IMG/VR virus record: IMGVR_UViG_3300037858_000060
Location: 1 to 35,921 of that record
Source of the DNA: a virus
Direction: 5' to 3' (one strand)
Length of the DNA stretch: 35,921 bases
Below are positions 7,927 through 17,145 of this stretch, one piece after another. The position numbers were made by a program, and so were the translations under genes. The notes beneath the pieces are model-generated. The model saw only the letters and a list, made by a program, of their open reading frames with translations, had not been told where the DNA came from and searched no databases. The first letter of the stretch is position 1. Every line of letters begins with the position of its first letter.

Positions 7927-10900
7927 TTCCTCCACAGCCGCATGTTTCATCTCGCACGCGCGCTCTGATCGAGCGCCGCCGCTACGTGACGCGCCGCCTG
8001 ATGTGCTCCATGCACAAAGGCAACCAGACCCTCTGGGGGGAGCTGACCCTCCACATCCCCGCGCGCCCGTGGGGCGATCACATGAGCAAGCGCGCGCCCG
8101 ATCCGGGCACGCGATGGATCACAGTGCACCCCAACGGCGAAAACACCACCGGCGTGCCGATTATGATCCGCGAGAGCAAGGAGTCGCCCGGATCGTATTA
8201 CGTGGTCGGCGGCGCCGGGGGCAAGATGAACCATATGAAGCTCACCGGCGTGAAGAGTAAAGAGCAGCACGAGAAAGAGCAAAAAGAGCGCCAGCGCGAA
8301 AAGCGGCAGAAGAAGAAAGAAGAAGAGCAGGAGCTTGCGAAAGAGGGTAAGCTCGATAAAAAGAAGGCCATGGATGAAGCGGTCGAGCGCGCTAGCGCCG
8401 AAAAGGACACCGATCGCATCAAGGCCAAGATGCAAGACATTCTCCCCCTGATGGGCATGAACCCGGCAGAATATGCCTTCAACCCCGATCCAGAGACAGT
8501 CAAGGGGATCAAGCCCGACAGCGCTGCCTATGCGATGCTCGAGTATCAGTACTATCGCAAACTCGAAACCCAGATGGATCGCAATCTGGATGAGATGGTA
8601 CGCCAGCAGCTCATGAAAGACCGCGAGCGCCTCGAAAACGAGGGGATCTCGTTTGCGCTCCAAAAGGAGGGCCGCGGGATCGACCTGGCCGCCGCGTTTG
8701 AAGGGCAGAAGCAGGCAGAAGCCGAGCTTGGCGACATCGATCACGAGATTGAAAACGCCCGCACGCGCGGCGATGAAGACGCGGTTGATCGCCTGGAGAA
8801 GCGCCGCGAGGAGGCGCAAGAGGAGCACGATCAGCATAGCCAGACGATCGATGAAGCTGGTAGCACGCTCTCAATCGACGAGGCGAGCGGCTACAAACCG
8901 AACCAGGGCAAGGGCTACGACGCGACGACCAAAAACCGCGCGATCCAGTCCATGATCGAGAGTGGCGAGCTGGATCATGAGGCGCTGCGCCAGCAGGCCG
9001 AAAACGACAACGACGGCGAGCAGGCGCTTTCCGATGTGGCGAATATCGTTGCGAGTGGTGGCGCGATTGAGCAGGTAGACGACGATGGGCAGCCGATCAT
9101 GAGCCCGGATGATCTGTGTGCCGCCGATATGGAAGCGCGCCGCAACCTGCTCGCTAAAGCTGCTGAACACGCCGAAGCGGGCGACTATGACAAGGCTTTC
9201 GGGCATTGGAAGCGCGCCGAAGCGCTTGTCGAAAAGTGGCGCCGCCGCGCCGATAAGGCACACGCGAAAGACCACGATGACTCCAAGATGACCGGCAGTG
9301 AGTACCTCGGGCTGGTCGCCAAGGCGGTGCACGACGGGCGCAACAATGCCAAAAAGATGAGCCAGGCCAGCAAGCGAGGCGCCACCCAGATCCCTGAGGA
9401 GCTGCAACAGGCCAAGGTCGAATATGACCAGATGAAACAGGCGCTCGCGGCAAAGAAGAAATACGACGCCATGAAGGCGAATATGCAGCGCAAAAAGGAG
9501 CAAGCCAAAGAAGAAGGGGCCGCCGCAGGCTACGCGATCGATACCGACGCGATCAATGATAAATTTGACGTGGACGCCCTCTCCTCAGATCAGGCACTCG
9601 TGAGCGCAGAAGAGGCGCTCCGCATTCAGCAGCAAGCCGATATCAATAGCGCGCTCCTGAAAAAGGTAGAGGAAAGTCCTGAGCTCATGAGCCAGCTCGA
9701 TATCTCACGCACGCAGTTGCAGCGCGCCATGGCGCAACACGTGAGCGCGGGCGCCTTTGCGGGCTTCGGGAATGCGACCATGCTGGGCGCGGGTGATATC
9801 CTCGCCGATCGGGCGCTGATCGATACATTCGGGGTGAAGGGGGCCGCGTCGATCCTGGCCACGCACCTGCGAGACAACCTTGACGATGACCGCTATAACG
9901 CGCTCGTGGAAGGCATAGAAGCCTACCACGGCGAAGAGGGCACCCGCCGCGCATCGGATGCCGTTGCGCGCGCGAAGGAAGCCTATGCGGAGGCGCGCGA
10001 TATCGCGTTCGGCGATATCGAGGATCCGAGCGATCCCGTGTCCATGCAATACCTCAACGACAAGCGCCGGGCGCTGCTCGAGCACACCATGCACGACCTG
10101 GGCCGCACGATCGGCGAATTGCGCTCGCATGCAGAGCTCCTCAACGCCCTGAAAAAGACCAAAAAAGGCGACAAAGACGATCCTTTGCGCCGCCTGACGA
10201 TGCCCATGGGTGATGCGGACGAGGATAGCATCATCCAGAATTGCGCCGCGCTGGGGCTGGAACGCGACGATTACCAGATCTCGCAGGATGTCGCGGGCAA
10301 GGTCGTGTTTATCCAGGGGGACGCGATCAGCAAGCTGGCCCGCTCTGACCTGACGCAGGAGGAGATCGACGCCTCTGCTCACGGGCAGGCGATCAAAACC
10401 GGCGGCCATGATGAGTCGGGCTGGCTCCCGGCAGGCATTGCGCGCCGCGTGCAATCGACTATGGACGGGCCTACGCCCGAACCGCCTGTGTTCGGCGTGC
10501 AGCCTGAAAAAGAGCACTTCGCGGGCCTGCGCGGCGATGACCTGCACGAATATGTCTCCGATTACATCGGCAGCCACGTCGCAGACGGGCGCCCCGTTAT
10601 GCAGGTTGTGGCCGATCTGCAATCGGCTGCCTTCCATAGTGATTACTTAGAGCCTGCCAGCGCTGGCGGCGTGGATATGTTCGGAGATGAGATCCCCGGC
10701 AGCAATCAGGCAGAAGAGATCGATCAGGCGATCAAGAAGCTGCTGCCCCAGTTCGACCATTCCAAAGACTGGACACCCGACACCTTGCGCGCCTTCGAGC
10801 AAGAGCGGGAAGAGGCTGCACAGCAGCTCGCGGAGCAATACCGCACAAAGCAGGGCCTCAGTGCCGACACGCTACACACGCAAGGCGTCGCCATGGATCG

Positions 10901-13742
10901 CATCGCCGAAACCGATATGTTCGGCGAAAGCAGCACGCCTATGGGCAATCACACTGTCGAGGCAGTACACCGTGCGCTGGCAAAGAACCCCGCCGCGGTG
11001 CTGGCCTTCAAGTCCCCCATGGAGCTGAACCCGAAGGAGAAGAACGCCCTCCGCGACTACTGGTGGAAACATCTCTCACCCGAAGGGAAAGAAGCCTCAT
11101 CAGAAGCGAAGAAGCGCCAGCAAGCCGAAAAAGACAAAAAGAAGGACACTGATGACGATCTCACTGCGTCGATGTTCGGCGATGCCTTCGGGGATAGTGG
11201 CGACGTGTCGAGTTACGATCTGGGCACTGATGACCCGCGCCTGCACCAGGAATATGGGCCGGATGACACGATCGAGATCGATGTATGGGGCACGAAACAG
11301 AAGGTGAACGCGCGCGAATGGCAAGAGGCCGAACTCGAAAAGCGCCGCCAGAACCATGGCGATATGTTCGGCAACGACACCGGCGAAGATGGCGCGATGG
11401 GCGCCGGGGATGATGAGGCGAAAGCGCGCCACGCCTGGGATCGTTATCTGCAAGCGCACGGCTCTAATCAGGATCTCGCCTATCGATCGCTGCAAGAGCA
11501 CATGCAAGGCGATTTTGCGCAAGAGTTCGCGGGGCATTACAACCGCCTGACTGGCGAGCCGCTGAAGCTCGGCAAAACCGCGCTCTCTATGAGCGACGCG
11601 CACCAGGTGGGCCTGGCGCCGTCTCACCAGTTTGAAGAGCGCCTGAACGAAATGCGCAACCCCATGGCGCGCGAAATGGCAGAAGTCGGGCGCGGCGCCT
11701 CGGGCAAGTTCGTGGCAGGCGCGCGCGGGGAGGCCGCCGCGCAATCGTTGCGCGTCAAAGGCGAGGAACAGCGCGCGCTCTTTCAGGAGAAAGAGGCCGA
11801 GCGCAGCAACAAGAGCATGCGCGCTACGCTGGGACATCGGGCCGAACGCCAGATCGCAGGCATTGTCAACGAGGTAGGCCATGCCTGGAACCCGAAGGCC
11901 GATCCTGTGTCGCTCTTTCCCGTCTCCATGGGGGATGATAGCGAAAAGGGCAAGCGCTTCTACAAACAGCAGCGCGCCGTCAAGTTGATCGAGCATCAAA
12001 AGAAAGTGGGGCTCTGGTTCGGGGCTGGCTCTGGGAAGTCGCTGACCACGCTGGCCGCCTTCACGCATCTCGAAGACCAGGGCCAGGTCAAGCGCGGCAT
12101 TTATGCCGTTCCTAGCGTCGTACAAAAGCAGTTCGGGGGAGAAGCACAGCGCTTCCTGGATCCGACCAAACAGCGCGCCGATGGGCGCACGGGCTACAAA
12201 TGGCACGCGGAAGCGGGTGCGAGCCGCGAAGAGCGCCATGCAGCCTATCGGGATCAAAATACCGACTTTGTTGTCGTTACGCACCAGGGGATCCGTGATG
12301 ATGCAATCCACGCCCTGAGCGAGCACCAGGGGATAGATCACGGGGATACCGTTGACTGGTTCAATGGCCTGAGCCGGAGCGACCGCGCGGAAGCGATCAA
12401 GGGTGCGTTCGATCATATGGGCTGGCATAACCTGGATTACCTCTATGTGGACGAAGCCCACTACACGAGCAACCGGATCGGCAAAGAGAACAGCACCATG
12501 GCCAACGTCATGGATGCGATCGGCGATAATGTCAGCCATCAGGTTCTCGGATCGGGAACTCCCGTCAAAAACGACGCATCGGAAGCCTATGACTACCTCT
12601 CCAAGCTCGACCCGGATCGATTCTCCGATCGCGGCGAATTCATGCGCCGCTACGGCAGCAATACCCAGTCTCACCGGGAGGCGTTGCAGCGCCTTACGAG
12701 CCGCTACTTCTACCAGGATCGCGTGGAAAGCGGCGTGGAAGGCCACGTCAAAAAGAACGAGATCAAGCTCTCGGGGCACCAGCGTACGCAATACGACGCG
12801 GCACAGCAGGCATTCAACGCGATCAAAATGGAGCGGCAAGCCGCCAAAAAAGAAGGCCGCCCGATCGATAGCGGGATCCTGACAGAGCACATGCGGACGC
12901 TCTCGCCCAACTCATTCGCCGATCTGGATGAGGGAGACCACGAGGACAAAGCGCGCTCGCTGCTGCCTGCCATCGGGACGATCAAGGAGGCGGCCTTTAA
13001 TCGGATCATCAACGGCGGCAAGTTTGAGACCAACGCCAAAATGCAGCACATCTCGCAGATGGCCGATCAGTATCGTAACGCCACAAACCCCCGCACGGGC
13101 AAGAAAGGCGTGCCGGGCGTCGTGTTTGCGCGCAACCTGGAGACGATCGACGAGCTCAAGCGCGGCCTGGAGGCGCAAGGGCACCGCGTTGCGACACTCA
13201 CCGGCACCATGACCGGCGATGAGAAGGACGCCGCCCGCCGCGCCTTTGCGCCGGATAGTAAGCGGGATGAGGATGCGACGGCGGATATTATGATCCTGTC
13301 TGACGCGGGTAATACCGGCCTCAATTTACAACGCGGCGGCTGGCTGGTGCACGTTGACACGCCGATGACCAGCCCCGTAAAAGAGCAACGCGACGCGCGC
13401 ATCAACCGCATCGGGCAGCAAGCCGATGTCGATCTGCACGAGTTGATCACAGACACGCCCTTCGACGGCGCCGCCCAGCGCCGCCTGGCGCGCAAGGCGC
13501 ACACGTCGCACGTCTTTCAGGATCCCAGCCACACCGTTGACGATACGGGCCTCGCTGCGCACGTCAACGCGGCGTATAAGCGCGCCACAGGCCAGAAGAT
13601 GCGTGGGCAAGCCGTAGGCGAAGACAACCGACAGCAGCGCCGCGCGGCAGTAGAGACCGCGCAACGGCTGCGCGATGAACGCAAGGCAGAGCAGGAGGAG
13701 CGCCAGCGTGCCAAGAAGCAAGAAGCAGAAGCAGAAGCGTAA
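7914..13742 (+). CDS. Giant polyvalent protein with C-terminal SNF2/DEAH helicase
   Basis: The frame is open from upstream. I place the start at ATG 7914, overlapping the nuclease stop by 13 nt, because GC-rich third positions already mark this frame from about 7950. ATG 8082, after GGGG, is the main alternative. The protein has about 1942 residues. Near the N-terminus lie TRWITVHPNGE and a VVGGAGGKM motif, familiar from phage polyvalent proteins. A very long charged helical region follows, with several MFG motifs (for example DMFGDE, DMFGES, DMFGND). Counting from 7914, the helicase has Walker A GAGSGKS (1370-1376), DEAH (1513-1516) and motif VI QRDARINRIGQ (about 1826-1836), an SNF2 pattern. 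Phage P1 DarB carries a comparable helicase together with a methyltransferase. An ejected DNA-translocating antirestriction role is inferred. Confidence 0.8.
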   Translation: MARLVPPQPHVSSRTRALIERRRYVTRRLMCSMHKGNQTLWGELTLHIPARPWGDHMSKRAPDPGTRWITVHPNGENTTGVPIMIRESKESPGSYYVVGGAGGKMNHMKLTGVKSKEQHEKEQKERQREKRQKKKEEEQELAKEGKLDKKKAMDEAVERASAEKDTDRIKAKMQDILPLMGMNPAEYAFNPDPETVKGIKPDSAAYAMLEYQYYRKLETQMDRNLDEMVRQQLMKDRERLENEGISFALQKEGRGIDLAAAFEGQKQAEAELGDIDHEIENARTRGDEDAVDRLEKRREEAQEEHDQHSQTIDEAGSTLSIDEASGYKPNQGKGYDATTKNRAIQSMIESGELDHEALRQQAENDNDGEQALSDVANIVASGGAIEQVDDDGQPIMSPDDLCAADMEARRNLLAKAAEHAEAGDYDKAFGHWKRAEALVEKWRRRADKAHAKDHDDSKMTGSEYLGLVAKAVHDGRNNAKKMSQASKRGATQIPEELQQAKVEYDQMKQALAAKKKYDAMKANMQRKKEQAKEEGAAAGYAIDTDAINDKFDVDALSSDQALVSAEEALRIQQQADINSALLKKVEESPELMSQLDISRTQLQRAMAQHVSAGAFAGFGNATMLGAGDILADRALIDTFGVKGAASILATHLRDNLDDDRYNALVEGIEAYHGEEGTRRASDAVARAKEAYAEARDIAFGDIEDPSDPVSMQYLNDKRRALLEHTMHDLGRTIGELRSHAELLNALKKTKKGDKDDPLRRLTMPMGDADEDSIIQNCAALGLERDDYQISQDVAGKVVFIQGDAISKLARSDLTQEEIDASAHGQAIKTGGHDESGWLPAGIARRVQSTMDGPTPEPPVFGVQPEKEHFAGLRGDDLHEYVSDYIGSHVADGRPVMQVVADLQSAAFHSDYLEPASAGGVDMFGDEIPGSNQAEEIDQAIKKLLPQFDHSKDWTPDTLRAFEQEREEAAQQLAEQYRTKQGLSADTLHTQGVAMDRIAETDMFGESSTPMGNHTVEAVHRALAKNPAAVLAFKSPMELNPKEKNALRDYWWKHLSPEGKEASSEAKKRQQAEKDKKKDTDDDLTASMFGDAFGDSGDVSSYDLGTDDPRLHQEYGPDDTIEIDVWGTKQKVNAREWQEAELEKRRQNHGDMFGNDTGEDGAMGAGDDEAKARHAWDRYLQAHGSNQDLAYRSLQEHMQGDFAQEFAGHYNRLTGEPLKLGKTALSMSDAHQVGLAPSHQFEERLNEMRNPMAREMAEVGRGASGKFVAGARGEAAAQSLRVKGEEQRALFQEKEAERSNKSMRATLGHRAERQIAGIVNEVGHAWNPKADPVSLFPVSMGDDSEKGKRFYKQQRAVKLIEHQKKVGLWFGAGSGKSLTTLAAFTHLEDQGQVKRGIYAVPSVVQKQFGGEAQRFLDPTKQRADGRTGYKWHAEAGASREERHAAYRDQNTDFVVVTHQGIRDDAIHALSEHQGIDHGDTVDWFNGLSRSDRAEAIKGAFDHMGWHNLDYLYVDEAHYTSNRIGKENSTMANVMDAIGDNVSHQVLGSGTPVKNDASEAYDYLSKLDPDRFSDRGEFMRRYGSNTQSHREALQRLTSRYFYQDRVESGVEGHVKKNEIKLSGHQRTQYDAAQQAFNAIKMERQAAKKEGRPIDSGILTEHMRTLSPNSFADLDEGDHEDKARSLLPAIGTIKEAAFNRIINGGKFETNAKMQHISQMADQYRNATNPRTGKKGVPGVVFARNLETIDELKRGLEAQGHRVATLTGTMTGDEKDAARRAFAPDSKRDEDATADIMILSDAGNTGLNLQRGGWLVHVDTPMTSPVKEQRDARINRIGQQADVDLHELITDTPFDGAAQRRLARKAHTSHVFQDPSHTVDDTGLAAHVNAAYKRATGQKMRGQAVGEDNRQQRRAAVETAQRLRDERKAEQEERQRAKKQEAEAEA

Positions 13743-14052
13743 GCAGCGCCAGCAGAGCGGGCCGGAACAGCATCTTAAGCAACTGGAAAAGCAGCATACG
13801 AAACTCGCTGCGCTGCTCCATGTTGCCGATCAACAAGATCAGAAGATCCGAGAGGCGGCGATCGCGGCGCATGACCAGATCAACGAGCAGATCAAACAGA
13901 TCGCGCCACAACTCAGAGCGCAGGGGGCGCGGCCCGATCCGGAGCTGTCGAAACGATATGGAGAGCTGCTCAAGAAGCGGAAGCAGCTCCATGGGCTAAT
14001 CGTCGGGGCCCGCGATCGGCACTGGGATCGCGGGCATCCGTCGCCGATCTAG
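13708..14052 (+). CDS. Small basic coiled-coil protein
   Basis: I chose GTG 13708 over ATG 13675 because AGGAGG at 13693-13698 sits 9 nt before it. The product is about 114 residues. It starts with a very basic Lys/Arg/Gln tract of about 20 residues, then Gln/Glu/Leu heptads predicting coiled coil (about 22-95). The first part overlaps the 3' end of the helicase gene in another frame, so the two are coupled. A basic tail plus coiled coil could mean a small DNA-binding or scaffold-like virion protein. I recognise no family. Confidence 0.65.
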   Translation: MPRSKKQKQKRKQRQQSGPEQHLKQLEKQHTKLAALLHVADQQDQKIREAAIAAHDQINEQIKQIAPQLRAQGARPDPELSKRYGELLKKRKQLHGLIVGARDRHWDRGHPSPI

Positions 14053-14061
14053 GAGGGGCTT

Positions 14062-15393
14062 ATGCGGATCAAATTGCACGCGCGCGAATACTCCCGCTAT
14101 GCGGGCATGCATCAGATCGGCGCAACGCTCTATGAGGCAACGCCAGCGCAGACATGCGAGATCGCCCTGACCCGTCTCGATGGGTACGGCGATATTGCCG
14201 TGCAGACGATCACACCCCCAACAGAAAGCGCGCCGATCACGTTCGATCTGCGAGATCTCACAACACACCTCGATCCTGATCTGAACTGGGCCCGACAGGG
14301 GGATTATGCGATCGTGGCCCGCGAGCCCGAGGGCGGCCCCGAGCTGGCCCGCTCGCGGTCGTTTGCCGTGCGGACGGTGCCAATCTCCGAACTCAAACAT
14401 ACCTACCTGATGGGCCTGCCGCTGCACGTTGAGGCCGTGCTCGCGCCGGTTGCACAACCGAAGGCGATCACAGGCGTAGCGATCACCTACGTCGATCCGG
14501 GGATGCTCAAGGGCCCGGGCGTGCTGGTCTACCAGTCCGAGCCGCGCGCGCTGAGTTGGCGCGGCGGGCCCCTGGTGCAGGTTGATGGGGACGATCTACA
14601 GACCCTCACCCTGCTGACGCCCGAAGGCGACGCCTATGTACAAATCGAGGTCGATCCGGATCTGCTGCCGGATAGTTCCATGCCCGAAACGCTGATCATT
14701 GATAACTGGCGCCTGACAGATGAGCGGCTCATGGAATATCTCGCGCGCGCCTATGGTACAATCCAGACCCGGCTGCAATTACAGCTCGAAACCGCGATCA
14801 TCACCACCGATCCGGCGGCGGGCCTCTACTATGACCAGATCGCCGATGCGCGCATCTATGAAAGCGGCAAAATGACCACGATCCCACTCGAAACGCCGCT
14901 CGCGCGCCCGCTCCAGCGGGTGATCACAATCGAGGGTTGGCACGCTGGTCAGCACGTGTTGAGCCTGCCTGATGAGTGGATTACGATCGATGAGCGATCT
15001 GCGATCATCACGCTGGTGCCGACCACCGGCAGCGCATTGCTGCAAACACACGCCGGAACCTACCTGTATGGCCTGTTGCGCCAGCGGCGATTTATCTCTG
15101 ATTTCTGGCACTTTCGCGTGGTCTCTGGCCTGCGCGCCCTGGATGGCGATTACACCCCGATCCGGGAGGCGATCGGCATACAGGCCGCGCTCTCTGCGCT
15201 GCAAGACCTCTCGCTCGCCGCTACGACGGGCCGCACCTCCCGCAGTGCCAGCCGGGAAGGGGTGTCGGAAAATTGGAGCTACAGCCCGCAGGGTGCCTAT
15301 AGCGAGAAGATCGGCTACTATCAGCAGTGGCTTGACACCAACGTGCCGCGCCTGCGGCAACGGTTTGCGGGCCCGAATATCGTGGTGCTGTAA
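14062..15393 (+). CDS. Putative phage neck/connector structural protein
   Basis: This is a 443-residue protein with a strong Shine-Dalgarno (AGGAGGGG) and ATG at 14062. The N-terminal half is beta-rich with evenly spaced Thr/Val/Asp strands. The C-terminal part is helical and ends in a segment rich in Tyr, Gln and Leu (YYQQWLDTNVPRLRQRF). A helix-rich C-terminus with a Ser-rich loop before a YxxxL helix resembles conserved proteins found between head and tail genes in contractile-tail phages, but I cannot name the family with certainty. It shares one base (TAATG) with the Cys-motif gene downstream, which supports a head-tail joining cluster. Confidence 0.65.
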   Translation: MRIKLHAREYSRYAGMHQIGATLYEATPAQTCEIALTRLDGYGDIAVQTITPPTESAPITFDLRDLTTHLDPDLNWARQGDYAIVAREPEGGPELARSRSFAVRTVPISELKHTYLMGLPLHVEAVLAPVAQPKAITGVAITYVDPGMLKGPGVLVYQSEPRALSWRGGPLVQVDGDDLQTLTLLTPEGDAYVQIEVDPDLLPDSSMPETLIIDNWRLTDERLMEYLARAYGTIQTRLQLQLETAIITTDPAAGLYYDQIADARIYESGKMTTIPLETPLARPLQRVITIEGWHAGQHVLSLPDEWITIDERSAIITLVPTTGSALLQTHAGTYLYGLLRQRRFISDFWHFRVVSGLRALDGDYTPIREAIGIQAALSALQDLSLAATTGRTSRSASREGVSENWSYSPQGAYSEKIGYYQQWLDTNVPRLRQRFAGPNIVVL

Positions 15394-16130
15394 TGCCCCT
15401 GTCGAATAGCCTGCACGACATACCCGCCCAGCGGCGCCTGACCCGCGAGTTAGGCGAATACGTGACCCACTACCCCGTGCTGCCGTGCTCGTGCGCCCGT
15501 GAGCAGCCCGAGGGGCATCCGCTGCCCACGTGCCAGGTGTGCGGCGGCTCGGGGCGCGCCTATGGGCACGGGCGCCGCGTGCGTGGCCTGGTCGCGGCAC
15601 TGAACAGCGGCGATCGCACGCTGCTGCAAAGCGGGCTCGCCATGCCTGGGGACATGACCTTTTCACCTGAGGTGCTGCCCGCCGGGCAGCTCGTGATCAG
15701 CGATTACGACGTGATCCGCCTGGGCTACGGGCAAGCCTACGAAGGCGATACACTGATCCGGGGTGAGGATCTGCTCAGCTATCGCCCGTCGCTGATCCGC
15801 CTGGTCGAGCAACACAATCCCTCGACTGGCGCGCGGATCTGGTTTCAACGCGATCTCGACTATACTATCGAAGGGCGCCGCGTCGTCTGGGCAGCCGGGC
15901 GCGGGCCCGCGATGGGGGCCGCCTATGCCGTGCGCTATGATGCAATCTATGACTGGGTTGTGTATCCGGGTGTGACGGTGCAACGGATCGACCGCGGCGC
16001 GGGCCTGGGGCAGCGGGTGCTGCTGCGGAAGCGCCACCTGGCAGGCGTGGGCGCGGTATTGCCCGACGATCAGCCAGTGACCTGGCAGGCAACGCTGCCA
16101 GCCGACACGATCACGGCGGTGTGGGAATGA
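15393..16130 (+). CDS. Phage structural protein with CxC-CxxC zinc motif
   Basis: This is a 245-residue protein. C32 and C34 plus C47 and C50, followed by GGSG, form a DnaJ-like treble-Cys knuckle likely to bind zinc or an iron-sulfur cluster. Such short N-terminal Cys pairs followed by GxG occur in neck or head-completion proteins of many tailed phages. The rest is beta-rich (for example WFQRDLDYTIEGRRVVW), similar to stopper-type domains. It is coupled by one-base overlap to the gene before and by ATGA to the gene after, so all three are probably made in similar amounts. A connector role is inferred from order and motif. Confidence 0.7.
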   Translation: MPLSNSLHDIPAQRRLTRELGEYVTHYPVLPCSCAREQPEGHPLPTCQVCGGSGRAYGHGRRVRGLVAALNSGDRTLLQSGLAMPGDMTFSPEVLPAGQLVISDYDVIRLGYGQAYEGDTLIRGEDLLSYRPSLIRLVEQHNPSTGARIWFQRDLDYTIEGRRVVWAAGRGPAMGAAYAVRYDAIYDWVVYPGVTVQRIDRGAGLGQRVLLRKRHLAGVGAVLPDDQPVTWQATLPADTITAVWE

Positions 16131-16957
16131 GTCATTTTGCGATAGCGATCGACCTCTCTGCTATTGAAGCGGCTGCCGAGCGGGCCGCGCGGCCCGATCT
16201 TGAGGTGCTGCGTCGGGGCATGATGAGTGCTGCGCAACACGTGCGCGATACGTGGGCCAGTGCCGTGCAGGGGGCGATGCTGCCGGGTATGACGCGCCCT
16301 GTGCACGATGATGACTATTACGAAAGCCTGCACACGGGAGAGGCGCTACAACTCCCTGAGCCACTCCACGCGACGGTGGTATGCACCTATGAGCACGTCG
16401 ATCGCGTAGAGGATGGGTACGCGGGATTTGATATCAAGCCCGGCCTGTTGCGAAGCAAGTCTGCCAAGACGGGCAAAAAGGGGCAAAAATACATCGCCGT
16501 GCCCTTCCGGCACATGACTCCACAAAAAGGCACCAGTGCCAACCGGGCGCACGGCGCGGTGATGCCGCCCGATGTGTACAAGATCGTGCGGAAGTCGGGC
16601 GCATTCCAGGATCCTGGCGATCCGGGGATGGGTGAGCAGCTCGGGCAGCGCAGCAAGCTGGCCGCGGTCGTGAACCTTCAGGCGCTCGCACGGGATGAAG
16701 AGGCGCCGATGGCAACCAATTACACCTGGAAATATGGCCTCTACCACGGCATGCGGCAGATCAAAAAGCAGTATGGCAAGACTGAACAATCTACCTACTG
16801 GACATGGCGCACGGTGTCAGAGCGCAGCGATCCGTCATCCTGGATCCACCCGGGGCAGGCAGCCAACCCGGTGATCGCCGCGGTGATCCGCGCCACGGAG
16901 GCGGATGTGCAGCGGATCGTGCTCGCTGCCGCGCGCGCCGCGTGGGGCGTGGAATAG
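16127..16957 (+). CDS. HK97 gp10-like neck/tail-completion protein
   Basis: ATG 16127 overlaps the preceding TGA (ATGA). An in-frame GTG at 16121 is possible but less likely. The product is 276 residues: an N-terminal helix with AIDLSAIEAAAERAA, a middle basic stretch, and a C-terminal block TYWTWRTVSE-R-SDPSSWIHPG. The pattern FRTVS..SDPxSWxHPG followed by a long helix is characteristic of gp10-like tail-terminator or completion proteins. It is the last gene of the left plus-strand block. Confidence 0.7.
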   Translation: MSHFAIAIDLSAIEAAAERAARPDLEVLRRGMMSAAQHVRDTWASAVQGAMLPGMTRPVHDDDYYESLHTGEALQLPEPLHATVVCTYEHVDRVEDGYAGFDIKPGLLRSKSAKTGKKGQKYIAVPFRHMTPQKGTSANRAHGAVMPPDVYKIVRKSGAFQDPGDPGMGEQLGQRSKLAAVVNLQALARDEEAPMATNYTWKYGLYHGMRQIKKQYGKTEQSTYWTWRTVSERSDPSSWIHPGQAANPVIAAVIRATEADVQRIVLAAARAAWGVE

Positions 16958-16961
16958 CACG

Positions 16962-16974
16962 GATGTGGTACAAT
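16962..16974 (+). promoter_or_regulatory. Possible extended -10 promoter after the neck genes
   Basis: GATGTGGTACAAT has a TGG directly before TACAAT and lies 5 nt after the last neck gene. It matches the element at 6946 in 11 of 13 bases. No convincing -35 is present. No good gene follows on the plus strand for over 500 nt. The intergenic stretch 16958-17138 otherwise contains only two inverted repeats, so any transcript would be a short non-coding RNA. Confidence 0.3.
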
Positions 16975-17051
16975 AGCGCCGTGCTTCTGCGTAGCTTTCC
17001 CTCCGTGCTGCCGGAAGCAAGCCCCATAGAACCCTACCTGACTACCTCCCT

Positions 17052-17081
17052 GGTGCGCCGGAGTTGGCCCTCCGGCGCGCT
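17052..17081. terminator. Strong GC hairpin, possible terminator without T-tract
   Basis: GCGCCGGAG at 17055-17063 pairs perfectly with CTCCGGCGC at 17070-17078 around a six-base loop, with two further weaker pairs outside. Neither strand has a T-tract after it, so intrinsic termination is uncertain. It lies between the end of the left plus-strand block and the end of the leftward repressor gene, where a two-way stop signal would make sense. Confidence 0.4.
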
Positions 17082-17115
17082 CCACCTTGTAAGCTCTGTT
17101 GCATTCTCCTGGCAG

Positions 17116-17145
17116 AATGTAATTTTTGAGCCGAAAAGTTACATT
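17116..17145. repeat. AT-rich inverted repeat at the 3' end of the repressor gene
   Basis: AATGTAATTTTT (17116-17127) and AAAAGTTACATT (17134-17145) are inverted copies matching at 11 of 12 bases, separated by GAGCCG. It overlaps the stop codon of the leftward XRE gene. Read leftward, the hairpin ends in no clear T-run, so it may be a weak terminator or a protein-binding palindrome (TGTAA-N-TTACA type). Confidence 0.5.

Noticed and set aside
11100-12890. Long minus-strand open frame (596 codons) opposite the helicase gene
   Set aside because: It is the complement of strongly supported helicase motifs in a GC-rich gene. It has no ribosome-binding site and an atypical composition rich in Arg, Leu, Phe and Ile.
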